Below, piece after piece: positions 27,608 to 36,471 of a stretch of 64,000 bases of DNA. The notes under the pieces were generated by a model. That model searched no databases. It saw only the letters and a list, made by a program, of their open reading frames with translations, and was not told where the DNA came from. Origin of the DNA: Methanomassiliicoccales archaeon. Its GTDB lineage: Archaea > Thermoplasmatota > Thermoplasmata > RBG-16-68-12 > SOIM01. The DNA lies in NCBI GenBank assembly GCA_004377185.1, contig SOIM01000020.1, positions 118,034 through 182,033 on the forward strand, given 5' to 3'. The first letter of the stretch is position 1, and the number at the start of each line of letters is the position of its first letter. Both the position numbers and the translations under genes were made by a program.

Positions 27608-28732
27608 CTATTTGCTCCTTCGACTTAAATTCTCGTACACTCTCACGGTCTCCTCGAATGTCTTCTGGAAGCTGAAATTTCTCACTCTCTCAATGCATTT
27701 GGTGGACATCTCGTGTCTTTCGATTCGAAGCACCTCGACGACAGCGTTGGCAAAAGCCTCCGTATCTTGTGAGACAATTCTTCCAGTGGAGGAATTGGGC
27801 ATGAATTCCCTCACTCTCCCGACATCGGTGGAAACGACCGGAGTACCCGATGCCAGAGATTCCAGAACGACCAGAGGTCCGGATTCGAAATCTGAGGCAA
27901 GACAGAAGACGTCCGAAGCCCCCATGAGCTCTCTCACAGCCTCGGTCGGTTGAAATCCCATGAATCGAACGCGCCCTGGGGCAGTTCTTTCGGACAAGGT
28001 TTCCAGATTTTTCCGCAACGTCCCGTCCCCAACAACCACCAGTGAACAGTTTTCCCTGCCGCTTATGGAAGGAATGCTCTCGATGAGCAGGTCGACTCTC
28101 TTCTCCTTTTCCAGCCTGCCAACATACAGTGCGATTCTTTCCTGGTCTGCAAACCCGAATCTCTTTCGCGAGGCAACTCTGTCCCTTGGTTTCCATGCGT
28201 CGATGTCTATCCCCACCGGAATGAGCGATGATTTCTCAGAGAGGAAAGGGTATTTTGTCACGAATTGATCTAGGGTTGTTTCGTCAACCGCAATGACGTG
28301 ATCCACCCTCTTGAGTGAATAGGACTCCAACTTGTCATAGGAATAGCCATAGAAGATCCCCCTTCTTTCTTTCACACTTCTTGACATTTGTCCGTGCAGG
28401 GTGCATAGCTTCTTGGCAGGATGATCTCGGAACTGGAAAGGAAAGAGATGGTCCGGCCTCTGAGCGTGGATTATTGTACTCTTTGGAAAGGCTATCTTCT
28501 TCGCGACTTTCATGAGGCCTCTGAGAAACTTCATGCTGGACACTCGGGAAGAAACCACTGCCGGAACGAACTCGAAGGATGGATTGCCGTCCGTTTTGTC
28601 AAAATCCACTCCCACGAGGGAAAAATCAATCTCGGATTCCTCAAGAGAATCGATGAGATTCATTACGTAGGTTCGTGTGCCCCCTGGTTTCTCCACAAGC
28701 GGATCGACAGGAGCGACGATCGCAACCTGCAT
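27608..28732 (-). CDS. Glycosyltransferase family 4 (GT-B)
   Basis: Retaining GT-B enzyme of about 374 residues. MQVAIVAPVDPLVEKPGGTRTY is the N-terminal loop, LIPVGIDIDAWKP the linker, LYVGRLEKEKRVDLLIESI the donor domain start and DFESGPLVVLESLASGTPVV the E-x7-E region. ATG 28732 suits a TATA box about 28 bases upstream better than GTG 28738. It heads a minus-strand run of genes that continues to 18.3 kb. Confidence 0.9.
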   Translation of the reverse strand: MQVAIVAPVDPLVEKPGGTRTYVMNLIDSLEESEIDFSLVGVDFDKTDGNPSFEFVPAVVSSRVSSMKFLRGLMKVAKKIAFPKSTIIHAQRPDHLFPFQFRDHPAKKLCTLHGQMSRSVKERRGIFYGYSYDKLESYSLKRVDHVIAVDETTLDQFVTKYPFLSEKSSLIPVGIDIDAWKPRDRVASRKRFGFADQERIALYVGRLEKEKRVDLLIESIPSISGRENCSLVVVGDGTLRKNLETLSERTAPGRVRFMGFQPTEAVRELMGASDVFCLASDFESGPLVVLESLASGTPVVSTDVGRVREFMPNSSTGRIVSQDTEAFANAVVEVLRIERHEMSTKCIERVRNFSFQKTFEETVRVYENLSRRSK

Positions 28733-28755
28733 TGTCACTTAAGAAAAAGTCTAGA

Positions 28756-28764
28756 TAGTTATAC
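28756..28764 (-). promoter_or_regulatory. TATA box for the glycosyltransferase run
   Basis: The minus strand reads GTATAACTA, centred about 28 bases ahead of ATG 28732, consistent with a leaderless start at the head of the long minus-strand run. Confidence 0.55.
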
Positions 28765-28803
28765 TTTTCCGAGAGGTTATTTGTTGCAGTGCCTTGACAA
28801 ACA

Positions 28804-29961
28804 TCATCCATGGATTGCGTTGATGGTGTCCGTGCCAATGAAACGCATTCCATCCCAGAAGTTTCCCGTGACCGTCAAGACTATGTCAGTTCCACTGGTC
28901 AAGAGTTTCTCCAGCTCCGCCCTGTCGAACTTCACGTTGAGGGAGTGTCCCGTCAGAACAGGATTGTCGGCAGGTATGGTGCCTTCCAGCCTGACTGTGT
29001 AAGGGTCAATGTCGCTCGCATCCAAGTACTCCGGCAACTCGATTATGCATGTGACCCACTTGCCCTTGCTCTTGAGGTTGAGCGTTTCGGGATGGATTTC
29101 GATGCTGGCCTCTATCATTCTCAGTCCTATCTTCTGTTCGACCATCTTCTCGACGGCTTGATCCTGGGCTTCGTCCGGGTCACTCACGTTCGACCAGACC
29201 ACTGCCAACTGGACACTCGCTTCCTCACCTGATGCCAAGTCGCCAAGGAGGAATGTGGCCACCGAAGGATCGAAAGTAGCATCGTAGTTGATTTCGAGCG
29301 AGTCCGGCACAGGGACGTAGACCATCCCCATCACCGGTCGGTCATGCAGGCCCGGGTGATCCACCCCGATAAGCTGACCGCCCTCGTACTTGTCCCCTTC
29401 AAAGATGAACTGACCATCGTCAAACTTGTGCTTCTCCGCGAAGGAAACGTCTTCAAGAGCCTCTGTTCCCAGGTTCTTGACGGTGAAGGTAATCAAGAGC
29501 CGTTCTTGGTCCAAGTCGGCCATTCGGGTCAGCCGTACATCGTTATCCTCCCAAACGGTGGAAAGAACTCCCCCAGTATCACTGATAAATATGGCTGAGT
29601 TGGAGTCCGATATCTCATAGTCGAGAAGGATGTTGGGAGTACCACCTGCATCCGAAGCTATCTCATAGCCCGGAGACTTGAGACCTACGTTGTCTCCGCT
29701 GAACTCTCCAGGGGTATCGTCGTACGGTATGGTTGGGGGAGTTCCCTCAAAAACAGAACCGAACATGAAATCGTCCCTGGTCAGGAAGTAGACCTTTTCC
29801 AGCAGACCATCACCGTCCACATCATCCATCACATACATCCAAAGGGAATCCTCAGGTTCCGGAATTGGGCCCGTTTCACTGGCAACCACAGTGAGAGCAC
29901 TCATCATGAGAAAGCTCACAAGGAAGAAGACGGTAGCTGAACTGGACATTTTCTTAATCAT
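28804..29961 (-). CDS. Secreted protein of unknown function
   Basis: A 385-residue exported protein. The N-terminus MIKKMSSSATVFFLVSFLMMSALTVVAS is a clear signal peptide with a likely cut near residue 28. The mature part is acidic and beta-rich, with PIPEPEDSLWMYVMDDVDGDGL at its start (an EF-hand-like DVDGDG stretch) and later segments resembling cohesin/alpha-macroglobulin-like sandwich folds. No enzyme motif is seen. A GGGGGGAG run about seven bases ahead of the ATG can act as ribosome site. It is probably an S-layer or surface-associated protein, perhaps a glycosylation target; that is inference. Confidence 0.6.
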   Translation of the reverse strand: MIKKMSSSATVFFLVSFLMMSALTVVASETGPIPEPEDSLWMYVMDDVDGDGLLEKVYFLTRDDFMFGSVFEGTPPTIPYDDTPGEFSGDNVGLKSPGYEIASDAGGTPNILLDYEISDSNSAIFISDTGGVLSTVWEDNDVRLTRMADLDQERLLITFTVKNLGTEALEDVSFAEKHKFDDGQFIFEGDKYEGGQLIGVDHPGLHDRPVMGMVYVPVPDSLEINYDATFDPSVATFLLGDLASGEEASVQLAVVWSNVSDPDEAQDQAVEKMVEQKIGLRMIEASIEIHPETLNLKSKGKWVTCIIELPEYLDASDIDPYTVRLEGTIPADNPVLTGHSLNVKFDRAELEKLLTSGTDIVLTVTGNFWDGMRFIGTDTINAIHG

Positions 29962-30092
29962 CCTGTCTCCCCCCCCCAGTAAGGGTATTTTCTACATATT
30001 CTATTGGTGCCGTGACTATTAAATCTTTGTTATCCAGTAGAGTAGTGAGTCTAGTGTTTGATCTGTTGATATTCAGTACAATTCTTGGTAGG

Positions 30093-31052
30093 TCAGAGGT
30101 TCTCGAGAAACTCCTTTATGATGTAGGCAGGCCCCTTCTCCTTTCTCGTCTCTCTCGGGGGCTTCATTTCCTTTGCTTTGGCAAGACCTGCTGGAATGTC
30201 GAGAACATCCTCAACCAGGACGACCAAACCCTCGCTGGCTAGATGTCTTGCAAGGTTCTGCTTGCTCGCGTACTCCACCTCCCTGAACTCTCTCCGCCTC
30301 GGGACCACCACGACACGTTTGCCGAACGAGAGTGCCAGGCCAATAGAGCTTGCTCCATCATGGGTCAGGATGATGTCGTTAGCCCTAAGTTGTTCAAGGA
30401 ATTCCTCGTAGGGTAGGAATCGGGACCACGGGAAGTTCTTCGGCTCATGTGTTGAGTGCCCGATCTGCGCTCCGCTGAGACCAGCTATCTCACCTTCTCC
30501 CACCAATTCGTCCACGCTCTTGACCAGCCTGTGGAAACTGGCGGTGTGTGTTCCGGTCACAACGAACACCTTCGGTTCGTCCGGAAGTTCCTGGGTCTCG
30601 GCAGCCTCGTATATGGGGCCAGAATACTGCGCGTTCTTGTAGTGTTGCAGCATGGGCTTCCACTGCACAAGCGTCAGATCGGCCAGCGGGTTCAACAGTC
30701 TACCCACCATTGATGGTTCGCTAACTCGCGCGAATGTCTCCAGGAAGACGATTCTACAGTCCTGCATCTTCCCCAGGAAGCATGTTGGGAATACATCCCC
30801 GGCCCCAGTGGTTATTATGACATCGGGCCTCTCCTTCCTCAAGATGCGATAGCTCTGCATGTCGTTTAGGAGAAGCTTGACCGGATCCCTCAGGATTTGG
30901 GTCACATAGTAGGCCCGTTCCTTATCCAGCACGCGTTCCGAGAAATCATCCCTGACAGTTACGAAGTAGCGGTCCAGGTCCTCATACACCTTCTTGAGCA
31001 TGAGAATCTGCACCAGGTGCCCGCCAGTTGTGGAAACCAAGCAAACCTTCAA
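30093..31052 (-). CDS. Alg14-Alg13 (PssD-PssE) fusion: UDP-GlcNAc-type glycosyltransferase
   Basis: A 319-residue chain with both halves of the eukaryotic Alg13/14 transferase. Residues 1-155 are the membrane-anchor Alg14/PssD/EpsE-like half (VSTTGGHLVQILML, then DVIITTGAGDVFPTCFLG). Residues 170-315 are the catalytic Alg13/PssE/MurG C-terminal half (VFVVTGTHTASFHRLV, then NDIILTHDGASSIGLALSFGKRVVVVPR). Domain order is Alg14 then Alg13. It would add the second sugar to a polyprenyl-PP-GlcNAc made by the enzyme encoded 22 bases upstream, so the two act in sequence. Confidence 0.85.
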   Translation of the reverse strand: MKVCLVSTTGGHLVQILMLKKVYEDLDRYFVTVRDDFSERVLDKERAYYVTQILRDPVKLLLNDMQSYRILRKERPDVIITTGAGDVFPTCFLGKMQDCRIVFLETFARVSEPSMVGRLLNPLADLTLVQWKPMLQHYKNAQYSGPIYEAAETQELPDEPKVFVVTGTHTASFHRLVKSVDELVGEGEIAGLSGAQIGHSTHEPKNFPWSRFLPYEEFLEQLRANDIILTHDGASSIGLALSFGKRVVVVPRRREFREVEYASKQNLARHLASEGLVVLVEDVLDIPAGLAKAKEMKPPRETRKEKGPAYIIKEFLENL

Positions 31053-31074
31053 AGTCTCACGCCCCTGGCCTCCA

Positions 31075-32070
31075 CTATCCGAGAGGTATGTACAGCGTGG
31101 CGAAGAGTATCACCAGAACACATATCAAGATCTCGACTCCCCAGAAGATATATACCAGCTTTTTTTCATTCACTCTCATTCTCCTCATGATCAGGTGGGC
31201 CAACGATTCTGTTCTGCCTTTGTAAGACAGTGTACCATCCTCTTGTATCTTCCCGTAGTTCTCTCCAGTGAAGTGTCCGCGAGCTTTCAAGAAGAACTCC
31301 ACAATCATCGGAATGAGAAGAATGGCTCCCAGGGTCTTCAGGTTGGATATGATTGCGGCGCAAGCGATTGTGGCTCCGACAAACAAAGTCATCGAATCCC
31401 CAGGGAATATCCTCGCAGGATATCTGTTGAACCATAGGAAAGCGATCAAGGCTCCCAGGAGAGGGAAGAGAAGGAACAACCCCTCGGTGGCCCCAACCGT
31501 GAAGGATATTATGATCATTGTAGTCGTGGTTATGATGCCCAGTCCAGTCCCCAGGCCGTTGAACCCTTCCAACATGTTTGTGGCGTTCGCGGCAGCCGTG
31601 ATCCCGAATGGAGCTATGATAAGCATCAGGACCCCGAGGTCCATGCCGAGCAGGGTTGTGTTCCCCATGCTCACCATCGCGCTTCCAAGAGGAAGTGCAA
31701 AAAGGAAAGGCAGGACCGCCTTGACCCTTTGCCTCAGATTGAACAGATCATCCATTATTCCTGTTACGGCAGCACCAAGTACGGCCAGAAGTGAGAGGAC
31801 GAAGATCGGAGAGGAGATCACTCTCTGCCAGGACGAGAAAAAGTTGCCGTTTCCCCCATTCACCAAAACGTATACAACAATCGTAAGAACATTCACACCA
31901 ACATAAAAGCCAATGACGACCGCCAGCCCCCCCATCTCGGGAATGAGGGGACGGTCTTTTTTGTTCAAGTCCCTTCCCACAGCACTAGTATTCTTGAGGT
32001 TCCTTATGAGCCAGGGGACTGTGAGAAAAGTGGTGACAGATGAGGCCAATGCAGCTATCACAAATACCAA
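31075..32070 (-). CDS. UDP-GlcNAc:polyprenyl-phosphate GlcNAc-1-phosphate transferase (Alg7/AglH-like)
   Basis: Starts lipid-linked glycan assembly by moving a GlcNAc-phosphate-type group to polyprenyl phosphate. The 331-residue protein has about 9-10 helices. KKDRPLIPEMGGLAV near 38, DDLFNLRQRVK near 112 (Mg-binding Asp pair), NATNMLEGFNGLGTGLG near 160, FPGDSMTLFVG near 222 and FFLKARGHF near 260 are the MraY/WecA/GPT family motifs, in the archaeal/eukaryotic variant. TTG start. It faces the rhomboid gene divergently. Confidence 0.88.
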   Translation of the reverse strand: MVFVIAALASSVTTFLTVPWLIRNLKNTSAVGRDLNKKDRPLIPEMGGLAVVIGFYVGVNVLTIVVYVLVNGGNGNFFSSWQRVISSPIFVLSLLAVLGAAVTGIMDDLFNLRQRVKAVLPFLFALPLGSAMVSMGNTTLLGMDLGVLMLIIAPFGITAAANATNMLEGFNGLGTGLGIITTTTMIIISFTVGATEGLFLLFPLLGALIAFLWFNRYPARIFPGDSMTLFVGATIACAAIISNLKTLGAILLIPMIVEFFLKARGHFTGENYGKIQEDGTLSYKGRTESLAHLIMRRMRVNEKKLVYIFWGVEILICVLVILFATLYIPLG

Positions 32071-32108
32071 TAGATCCGTCCCATCACCGCCGGTTCAACA
32101 ACAACGCT

Positions 32109-32117
32109 CTTATATAC
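32109..32117. promoter_or_regulatory. Shared TATATA box between AglH-like and rhomboid genes
   Basis: CTTATATAC is nearly symmetric and lies between two divergent genes. On the minus strand it leaves about 15 bases of leader with GGTGATG before the TTG; on the plus strand it leaves about 50 bases with AGGAGGT. Confidence 0.45.
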
Positions 32118-32190
32118 AGTTTTTTGTCCTGATAGCAGAACAAGGTCCCATTTGAGGGCGTTATCCCAGGAGGTCGATTCAACGGATCCG

Positions 32191-33078
32191 ATGTCCATAG
32201 CCGCTATCTTGGCCATACTGATCGGGCTGGTAGTCATATTCTTGTTGCGAATCCCGATTGTCCTGGGACTGGTCGTCCTGATCATCCTAGTGTACATTTT
32301 GCAGATAATGTCAAGTCAGCACCAACATCCGATGTACTATTCGACCGTGGCCCTGAATCTCGCTTTCTTTCCCTATGATTTGATTACTGGCTCAAGAGCT
32401 TACACAGTCTTCACTTCGATGTTCCTTCATGCGAGCATGATACACCTCATTTTCAACGTCTTCGCTTTGATTTTCATTGGGATGATGCTGGAGAACAGAA
32501 TTGGAAAGACAAGGTTCTTCCTAATCTTCCTCGTTGCTGGCATTATCGGGGGTCTCACTTGGGCGGCGATCCATTGGGGCGATCTCACCATTGCCGTCGG
32601 TGCTTCTGGAGGAATTATGGGTACATTGGGAGCATTTGCCAGGCTTTTCGGCAAGGAGAGGATTCGGATGCTGTTGCTGTTCATGCCACTGCCTCCCATG
32701 CCCGCGTACCTGATTTTCGTGATGTTGTTGCTCATCGATTTGGTCATTGCGTTGACAAGCGTATTTCCAATTGCAGCGGAAGCCCATATCGGTGGTGCCA
32801 TCGCAGGGTTCCTCATAGCGCCATTGATCATGAAAGTCCCCTCAAGGCTCAGACAGCCCGAGGCAAGAAGGATTCATCTGTCCACTCTCAGGGAGCTTGC
32901 TACGACCTCTGAGCTGAGGAAGACACTGGACAATATCGAGAGCGAAACAGTTCCCGAAATCCAATTGGTCTGGCTGGAGCATTTCATGAAAAAAGTGCGA
33001 TGTCCGAGATGTGGGAGTGGACCCGGGATCAAAGGGAACACGTTGTTGTGTAAATGCGGTTGGAAGGTGAAACTTTGA
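32191..33078 (+). CDS. Rhomboid-family intramembrane serine protease with C-terminal zinc ribbon
   Basis: A 295-residue membrane protease. After two or three N-terminal helices, HLIFN (residues 85-89) is the HxxxN oxyanion motif, Ser139 in GASGG is the nucleophile and His199 in AEAHIGGA the base, so the catalytic dyad is complete. The soluble C-terminus ends with CPRCG and CKCG, a zinc-ribbon-like pair. ATG 32191 is preferred; AGGAGGT lies about 15 bases ahead, which is wide, and TTG 32152 is possible. It overlaps the zinc-finger gene that follows. Confidence 0.88.
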   Translation: MSIAAILAILIGLVVIFLLRIPIVLGLVVLIILVYILQIMSSQHQHPMYYSTVALNLAFFPYDLITGSRAYTVFTSMFLHASMIHLIFNVFALIFIGMMLENRIGKTRFFLIFLVAGIIGGLTWAAIHWGDLTIAVGASGGIMGTLGAFARLFGKERIRMLLLFMPLPPMPAYLIFVMLLLIDLVIALTSVFPIAAEAHIGGAIAGFLIAPLIMKVPSRLRQPEARRIHLSTLRELATTSELRKTLDNIESETVPEIQLVWLEHFMKKVRCPRCGSGPGIKGNTLLCKCGWKVKL

Positions 33079-33722
33079 AGGTGGGCGAAAACCAGGAGGA
33101 AGGAAGATCTTCCGCCAGCTCAACCAGAATCCCCAGCGGGACAGTTCTCGAATGTCCGAAATGCGGGGAGCAGAACCACAGAATCCTAAAGGGAAAGCTT
33201 GTTGGAAAGAAGGGGGAGACGGTCGAATGCATCGTCAAATGCTCCAAATGCGGTGGGGTCAGGAAGGAAACCCTCAAACAAGAGAAATCTGTTGTGGTGA
33301 GAGTCATAGTGAGCGTTGAGGACAGATCAGTGAGGAAGGAACTGGAGCTCTTGCAGAATGATGAGGTCGTGGTGGGGGACAGGCTGATAGTCAACGGTCT
33401 GGAGGTGGAGGTTTCTTCCATCGAATCCGAGGGCAAGAGGGTCCAAGCAGCACTCGCAAAAGACATCGATACGCTCTGGACGAAGAGAGCGGACAAGGTG
33501 AAAGTGAAGTTCTCGATAAGCAAGGGCCGAAAGACCGTTTCGAAGGAGATGTACGCACAGCCGGATGAGGAGTTCTTCGTGGGAGATATGGTGGAGATCG
33601 GCAGGATGAAGGTCACGATTCACAAGATAATGTGCAAGGACAAGCTGCTCAGGAGAGGTAGTGCAGTTGCATCAAGAATCGTCAGAATCTACGCAAGAGC
33701 CATCAGGGAGACCTGGGCCTAA
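33075..33722 (+). CDS. HVO_0476-family zinc-finger protein
   Basis: About 215 residues with an N-terminal four-cysteine zinc ribbon (LECPKCG then VKCSKCG) followed by repeated small beta domains (VVRVIVSVEDRSVRKELELL, VVGDRLIVNGLEVEVSSIES, EFFVGDMVEIGRMKVTIHKI). The family is widespread in Euryarchaeota and has no assigned function; a role in RNA or translation is only a guess. TTG 33075 overlaps the rhomboid stop as TTGA and has AGGTGA just ahead; ATG 33054 is an alternative. Co-translation with a zinc-ribbon rhomboid is notable. Confidence 0.85.
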   Translation: MKVGENQEEGRSSASSTRIPSGTVLECPKCGEQNHRILKGKLVGKKGETVECIVKCSKCGGVRKETLKQEKSVVVRVIVSVEDRSVRKELELLQNDEVVVGDRLIVNGLEVEVSSIESEGKRVQAALAKDIDTLWTKRADKVKVKFSISKGRKTVSKEMYAQPDEEFFVGDMVEIGRMKVTIHKIMCKDKLLRRGSAVASRIVRIYARAIRETWA

Positions 33723-34783
33723 TCATCCTTTCTCTTGAATAGGAAAACTGTTGCGGCAACAAGCAGAAGAAGCGATGCGACAGCTCCCAGAGCAATGTCT
33801 GGACCAGCTTCCTCAACCTCTCCAATCCCTGCTAGGACAATCGTTCTCTGAGAAAAGTGGGGGATGTTGATGAAAACCTGGGTCACACCGTTCCCTTCCA
33901 GAGCGTAGTAGGACTCATCAGAGGAGACGATGACCGCCCTCACATTCTCTGCCTTCTCAACCGAAATGCCATCCAGCTTAACGTCCAGCTCTTCCAGTGG
34001 GACGTCAAAGACCGCATCTTCCAGAGTCAGAATGATCGTCTTTCCGTCCGGGAAGGAAGCATCCACGGCAATCTCGATTTCTGAAGAGGAGGAAGACTTG
34101 ACTTCCATGTTTATCGGTTGGTACTCAACAACAGCCTGAGCCAAGGTGTCAATGGAGATGTCCAGATACAGTTCCCCAGCGATCCTCCCTTCCGCAATGT
34201 CTCTGCCAATGCTGTTCTCGTACACGTAGGCCGTGCGGAAGTAGAAACTATCGTCCGGTTGCATATGTATTGAGATGTTCTGCCCCGCCTTGGTCAGACT
34301 TCCAGAACCCAGAAGAACCAGATCTGCACAGAAATCATCTTTTCCTATGACAACGGACTTGTCGGAAGATATCGCTCCCATTTCATCTGAGATCTCAAAA
34401 CTGATTGTGTTATCCACATACGTCTGGAAGCTCATAGTTCCCATTGGAATATCATGGGCTCGCGCGATTCCAGATGCTCCCTCGACATAGTAGACCATTT
34501 CGTCATAAACTGGAACGCTGGTCGTATAGAAACTCTCAATCTCAATGAGTTTGAAGACGGAATAGGTAACCGTCTGGCCATCCCTCTCGACATAGACCTC
34601 GAAATCGCTAATGCTTGCACTGGTCTCCCCTGAAAAGAAGAAATTGATGAACTTCTCACCCAGCTCAAAACCTCCATCACGAGGTTCGATATGGCCCCCA
34701 TCCGTTCCAGCGATACCCGTTCCCAGACTCATAACTAGTAGGGTTGCAGAAACTGCCAGTGCCGCGCCGAGTGCCTTTTTCAT
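33719..34783 (-). CDS. Surface protein with signal peptide and C-terminal membrane anchor
   Basis: A 354-residue exported protein. MKKALGAALAVSATLLVMSLGTGIAG is a signal peptide. The body is beta-rich and acidic, and the C-terminus ends in EEAGPDIALGAVASLLLLVAATVFLFKRKDD, a single helix with a basic stop-transfer tail, so the chain is held at the outer face. No enzyme motif is seen. GAGGGAG lies three bases ahead of the ATG. It converges on the HVO_0476 gene with a four-base overlap of stops. Confidence 0.65.
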   Translation of the reverse strand: MKKALGAALAVSATLLVMSLGTGIAGTDGGHIEPRDGGFELGEKFINFFFSGETSASISDFEVYVERDGQTVTYSVFKLIEIESFYTTSVPVYDEMVYYVEGASGIARAHDIPMGTMSFQTYVDNTISFEISDEMGAISSDKSVVIGKDDFCADLVLLGSGSLTKAGQNISIHMQPDDSFYFRTAYVYENSIGRDIAEGRIAGELYLDISIDTLAQAVVEYQPINMEVKSSSSSEIEIAVDASFPDGKTIILTLEDAVFDVPLEELDVKLDGISVEKAENVRAVIVSSDESYYALEGNGVTQVFINIPHFSQRTIVLAGIGEVEEAGPDIALGAVASLLLLVAATVFLFKRKDD

Positions 34784-34986
34784 TTGCTCCCTCTTTCTAA
34801 AAAGAATGGAGGAGGCTTCCTCCCTCAGCGGAGGGAGGCTCTATTATGTGGGCAGAATAATAGAAAAGCCTCAAATTGGACATGCTGTTGGGCTTTTATA
34901 TTGGATTTGGTACAAGCGTCGAACAGTACAGCGGCTTTTCCGATGCAAAAACCTTTTACCCAACATATGATTTTCCCACGACCATC

Positions 34987-35250
34987 ATGACCATAGAGGC
35001 ATTTCTAGTGATACTCCTTGCAGGGCTTTCCGTGCTCTTGTTTGTCGTATCCCTGGTGAGCTACCGTAGGGTTGGAAGCAAGAGGTTTCTCCTCGTTTCA
35101 CTGGCCTTCCTGCTGTTCTTCATAAAGGCCCTCGTCCTGATCGCAAGCTTACTGATGAACAGATGGGAAGAAATGGGCGTGAAGGCAGAGTTCCTCGTGC
35201 TGGACGTGATAATCGTCGTGATGTTCTACTTGTCGATTGCAACAAAATAG
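34987..35250 (+). CDS. Small three-helix membrane protein paired with a winged-helix regulator
   Basis: About 87 residues with three hydrophobic helices: EAFLVILLAGLSVLLFVVSLV, RFLLVSLAFLLFFIKALVLI and AEFLVLDVIIVVMFYLSI, linked by short basic loops. ATG 34987 is chosen because the hydrophobic part begins there; an earlier ATG at 34876 is in frame. The downstream regulator starts 10 bases after this gene's stop. Such small membrane proteins next to winged-helix genes are common in Euryarchaeota and may sense the membrane for the regulator (inference). Confidence 0.55.
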   Translation: MTIEAFLVILLAGLSVLLFVVSLVSYRRVGSKRFLLVSLAFLLFFIKALVLIASLLMNRWEEMGVKAEFLVLDVIIVVMFYLSIATK

Positions 35251-35260
35251 GGGCAGATGG

Positions 35261-35785
35261 ATGGAGGAGGCCTTAGAGCTAGAGAACAGACGAATGATAT
35301 TCAGACATGTCTCTCGATATCCAGGATCCTATTTCAGGGAGATTCAAAAGAAGGTGGGCCTGGCCACGGGCGTGCTGGAATATCACCTCAACTATCTGGT
35401 GAAGAAGGGGCTCCTGTCCACCGAGACGGAGCGAAAGAAAAAGCGGTACTTCGTCTCGCAGGAGATACCGCACCTTGACAAAAGAACGATCGGCCTGATG
35501 AGGCAGAGGATCCCAAGAAGGATTACTGTCCACACTTTGCTGAATCCAGACTGCTCCTTTCAAGACCTGAGAAAGGAGTTCGAGGTCGCAAAATCAACGC
35601 TTTCCTTTCACCTGAGAAAACTGGAAGATGCCGCGATTCTCGTGTCCCTCAAGAAGGGAAGGAAGAAATTCTACCGGGTCGCAGACCCCGAGGAAACGGC
35701 AAGAATCTTGATAAGCTACAAATCCTCTTTCCTTGATGCCGTGTTGGACAGCTTTGCGGAAGTATGGCTAGAGGTAGGCAAATGA
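35261..35785 (+). CDS. Double winged-helix transcriptional regulator (ArsR-like fold)
   Basis: About 174 residues containing two helix-turn-helix units. The first is SYFREIQKKVGLATGVLEYHLNYLVKKGLL near residue 25, and the second is SFQDLRKEFEVAKSTLSFHLRKLEDAAIL near 110; both end in a wing. The last 40 residues form a helix that may dimerise. A TTG at 35237 is an alternative start. The stop overlaps the pcm start as ATGA, so repair methyltransferase and regulator are made together. Confidence 0.8.
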   Translation: MEEALELENRRMIFRHVSRYPGSYFREIQKKVGLATGVLEYHLNYLVKKGLLSTETERKKKRYFVSQEIPHLDKRTIGLMRQRIPRRITVHTLLNPDCSFQDLRKEFEVAKSTLSFHLRKLEDAAILVSLKKGRKKFYRVADPEETARILISYKSSFLDAVLDSFAEVWLEVGK

Positions 35786-36432
35786 GCTACGAGGAAGAAA
35801 GGGAGCGAATGGTCATTAATCTTCGGAGACGGGGGCATATCAAAAGCAAGGAGGTGGTGGAGGCTATGAAGGCCATTCCAAGACATCTGTTCGTTCCTGA
35901 AGCGGCGCGGCCCTCCGCGTACCACGACACGCCTCTTCCAATAGGCGAGGGTCAGACGATATCTGCACCCCACATGGTCGGCATAATGCTGGAGAAGCTG
36001 GACTTGAGCAGGGGGCAGAACGTCTTTGAGGTTGGTGGCGGGTCCGGATATCACGCCGCTTTGGTCGCCCACATAATAGGAGAAAATGGACGAGTCATCT
36101 CTATGGAGAGGATAGAGTCCTTGGCAGAGCGGGCACGGGAGGCGATAAAGAGATGCGGGCTGGAGGGACGGGTGGTGGTGATCGTCGGGGACGGCTCCCT
36201 CGGTTGGGAGCAGCTGGCACCCTACGACCGGATATTCATCACATGCGCATCGCCAGAGATTCCTCCGCCGCTGGTTGATCAATTGGAGGAAGGCGGAAAA
36301 CTCCTCATACCCCTTGGAAGCAGGTATCTCCAGACACTAGTTCAGGTCGAGAAGAAGGGTAAGAAGCTCAAAAGGAAATCCTACGGAGGGTGCGTATTCG
36401 TTCCTTTGGTTGGCGAGTACGGTTTTTCTTGA
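35782..36432 (+). CDS. pcm: Protein-L-isoaspartate O-methyltransferase
   Basis: Repairs isoaspartyl residues in ageing proteins using SAM. In 216 residues the family marks are RRRGHIKSKEVVEAMKAIPRHLFVPE at the N-terminus, DTPLPIGEGQTISAPHMVG near 48, SAM motif I VFEVGGGSGYHAAL near 80 and the C-terminal LIPLGSRYLQTLVQ. ATG 35782 is set by GAGGT six bases ahead and by overlap with the upstream stop; ATG 35764 is less likely. Soluble, cytoplasmic. Confidence 0.94.
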   Translation: MSYEEERERMVINLRRRGHIKSKEVVEAMKAIPRHLFVPEAARPSAYHDTPLPIGEGQTISAPHMVGIMLEKLDLSRGQNVFEVGGGSGYHAALVAHIIGENGRVISMERIESLAERAREAIKRCGLEGRVVVIVGDGSLGWEQLAPYDRIFITCASPEIPPPLVDQLEEGGKLLIPLGSRYLQTLVQVEKKGKKLKRKSYGGCVFVPLVGEYGFS

Positions 36433-36440
36433 AGCAAGAA

Positions 36441-36448
36441 ATAAATAT
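36441..36448 (+). promoter_or_regulatory. TATA box of the TraB-family gene
   Basis: ATAAATAT is centred about 27 bases ahead of ATG 36472, a textbook leaderless spacing, and it helps reject the upstream TTG at 36454. Confidence 0.6.
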
Positions 36449-36471
36449 GAAGATTGGGCTATTTCCAGTGG

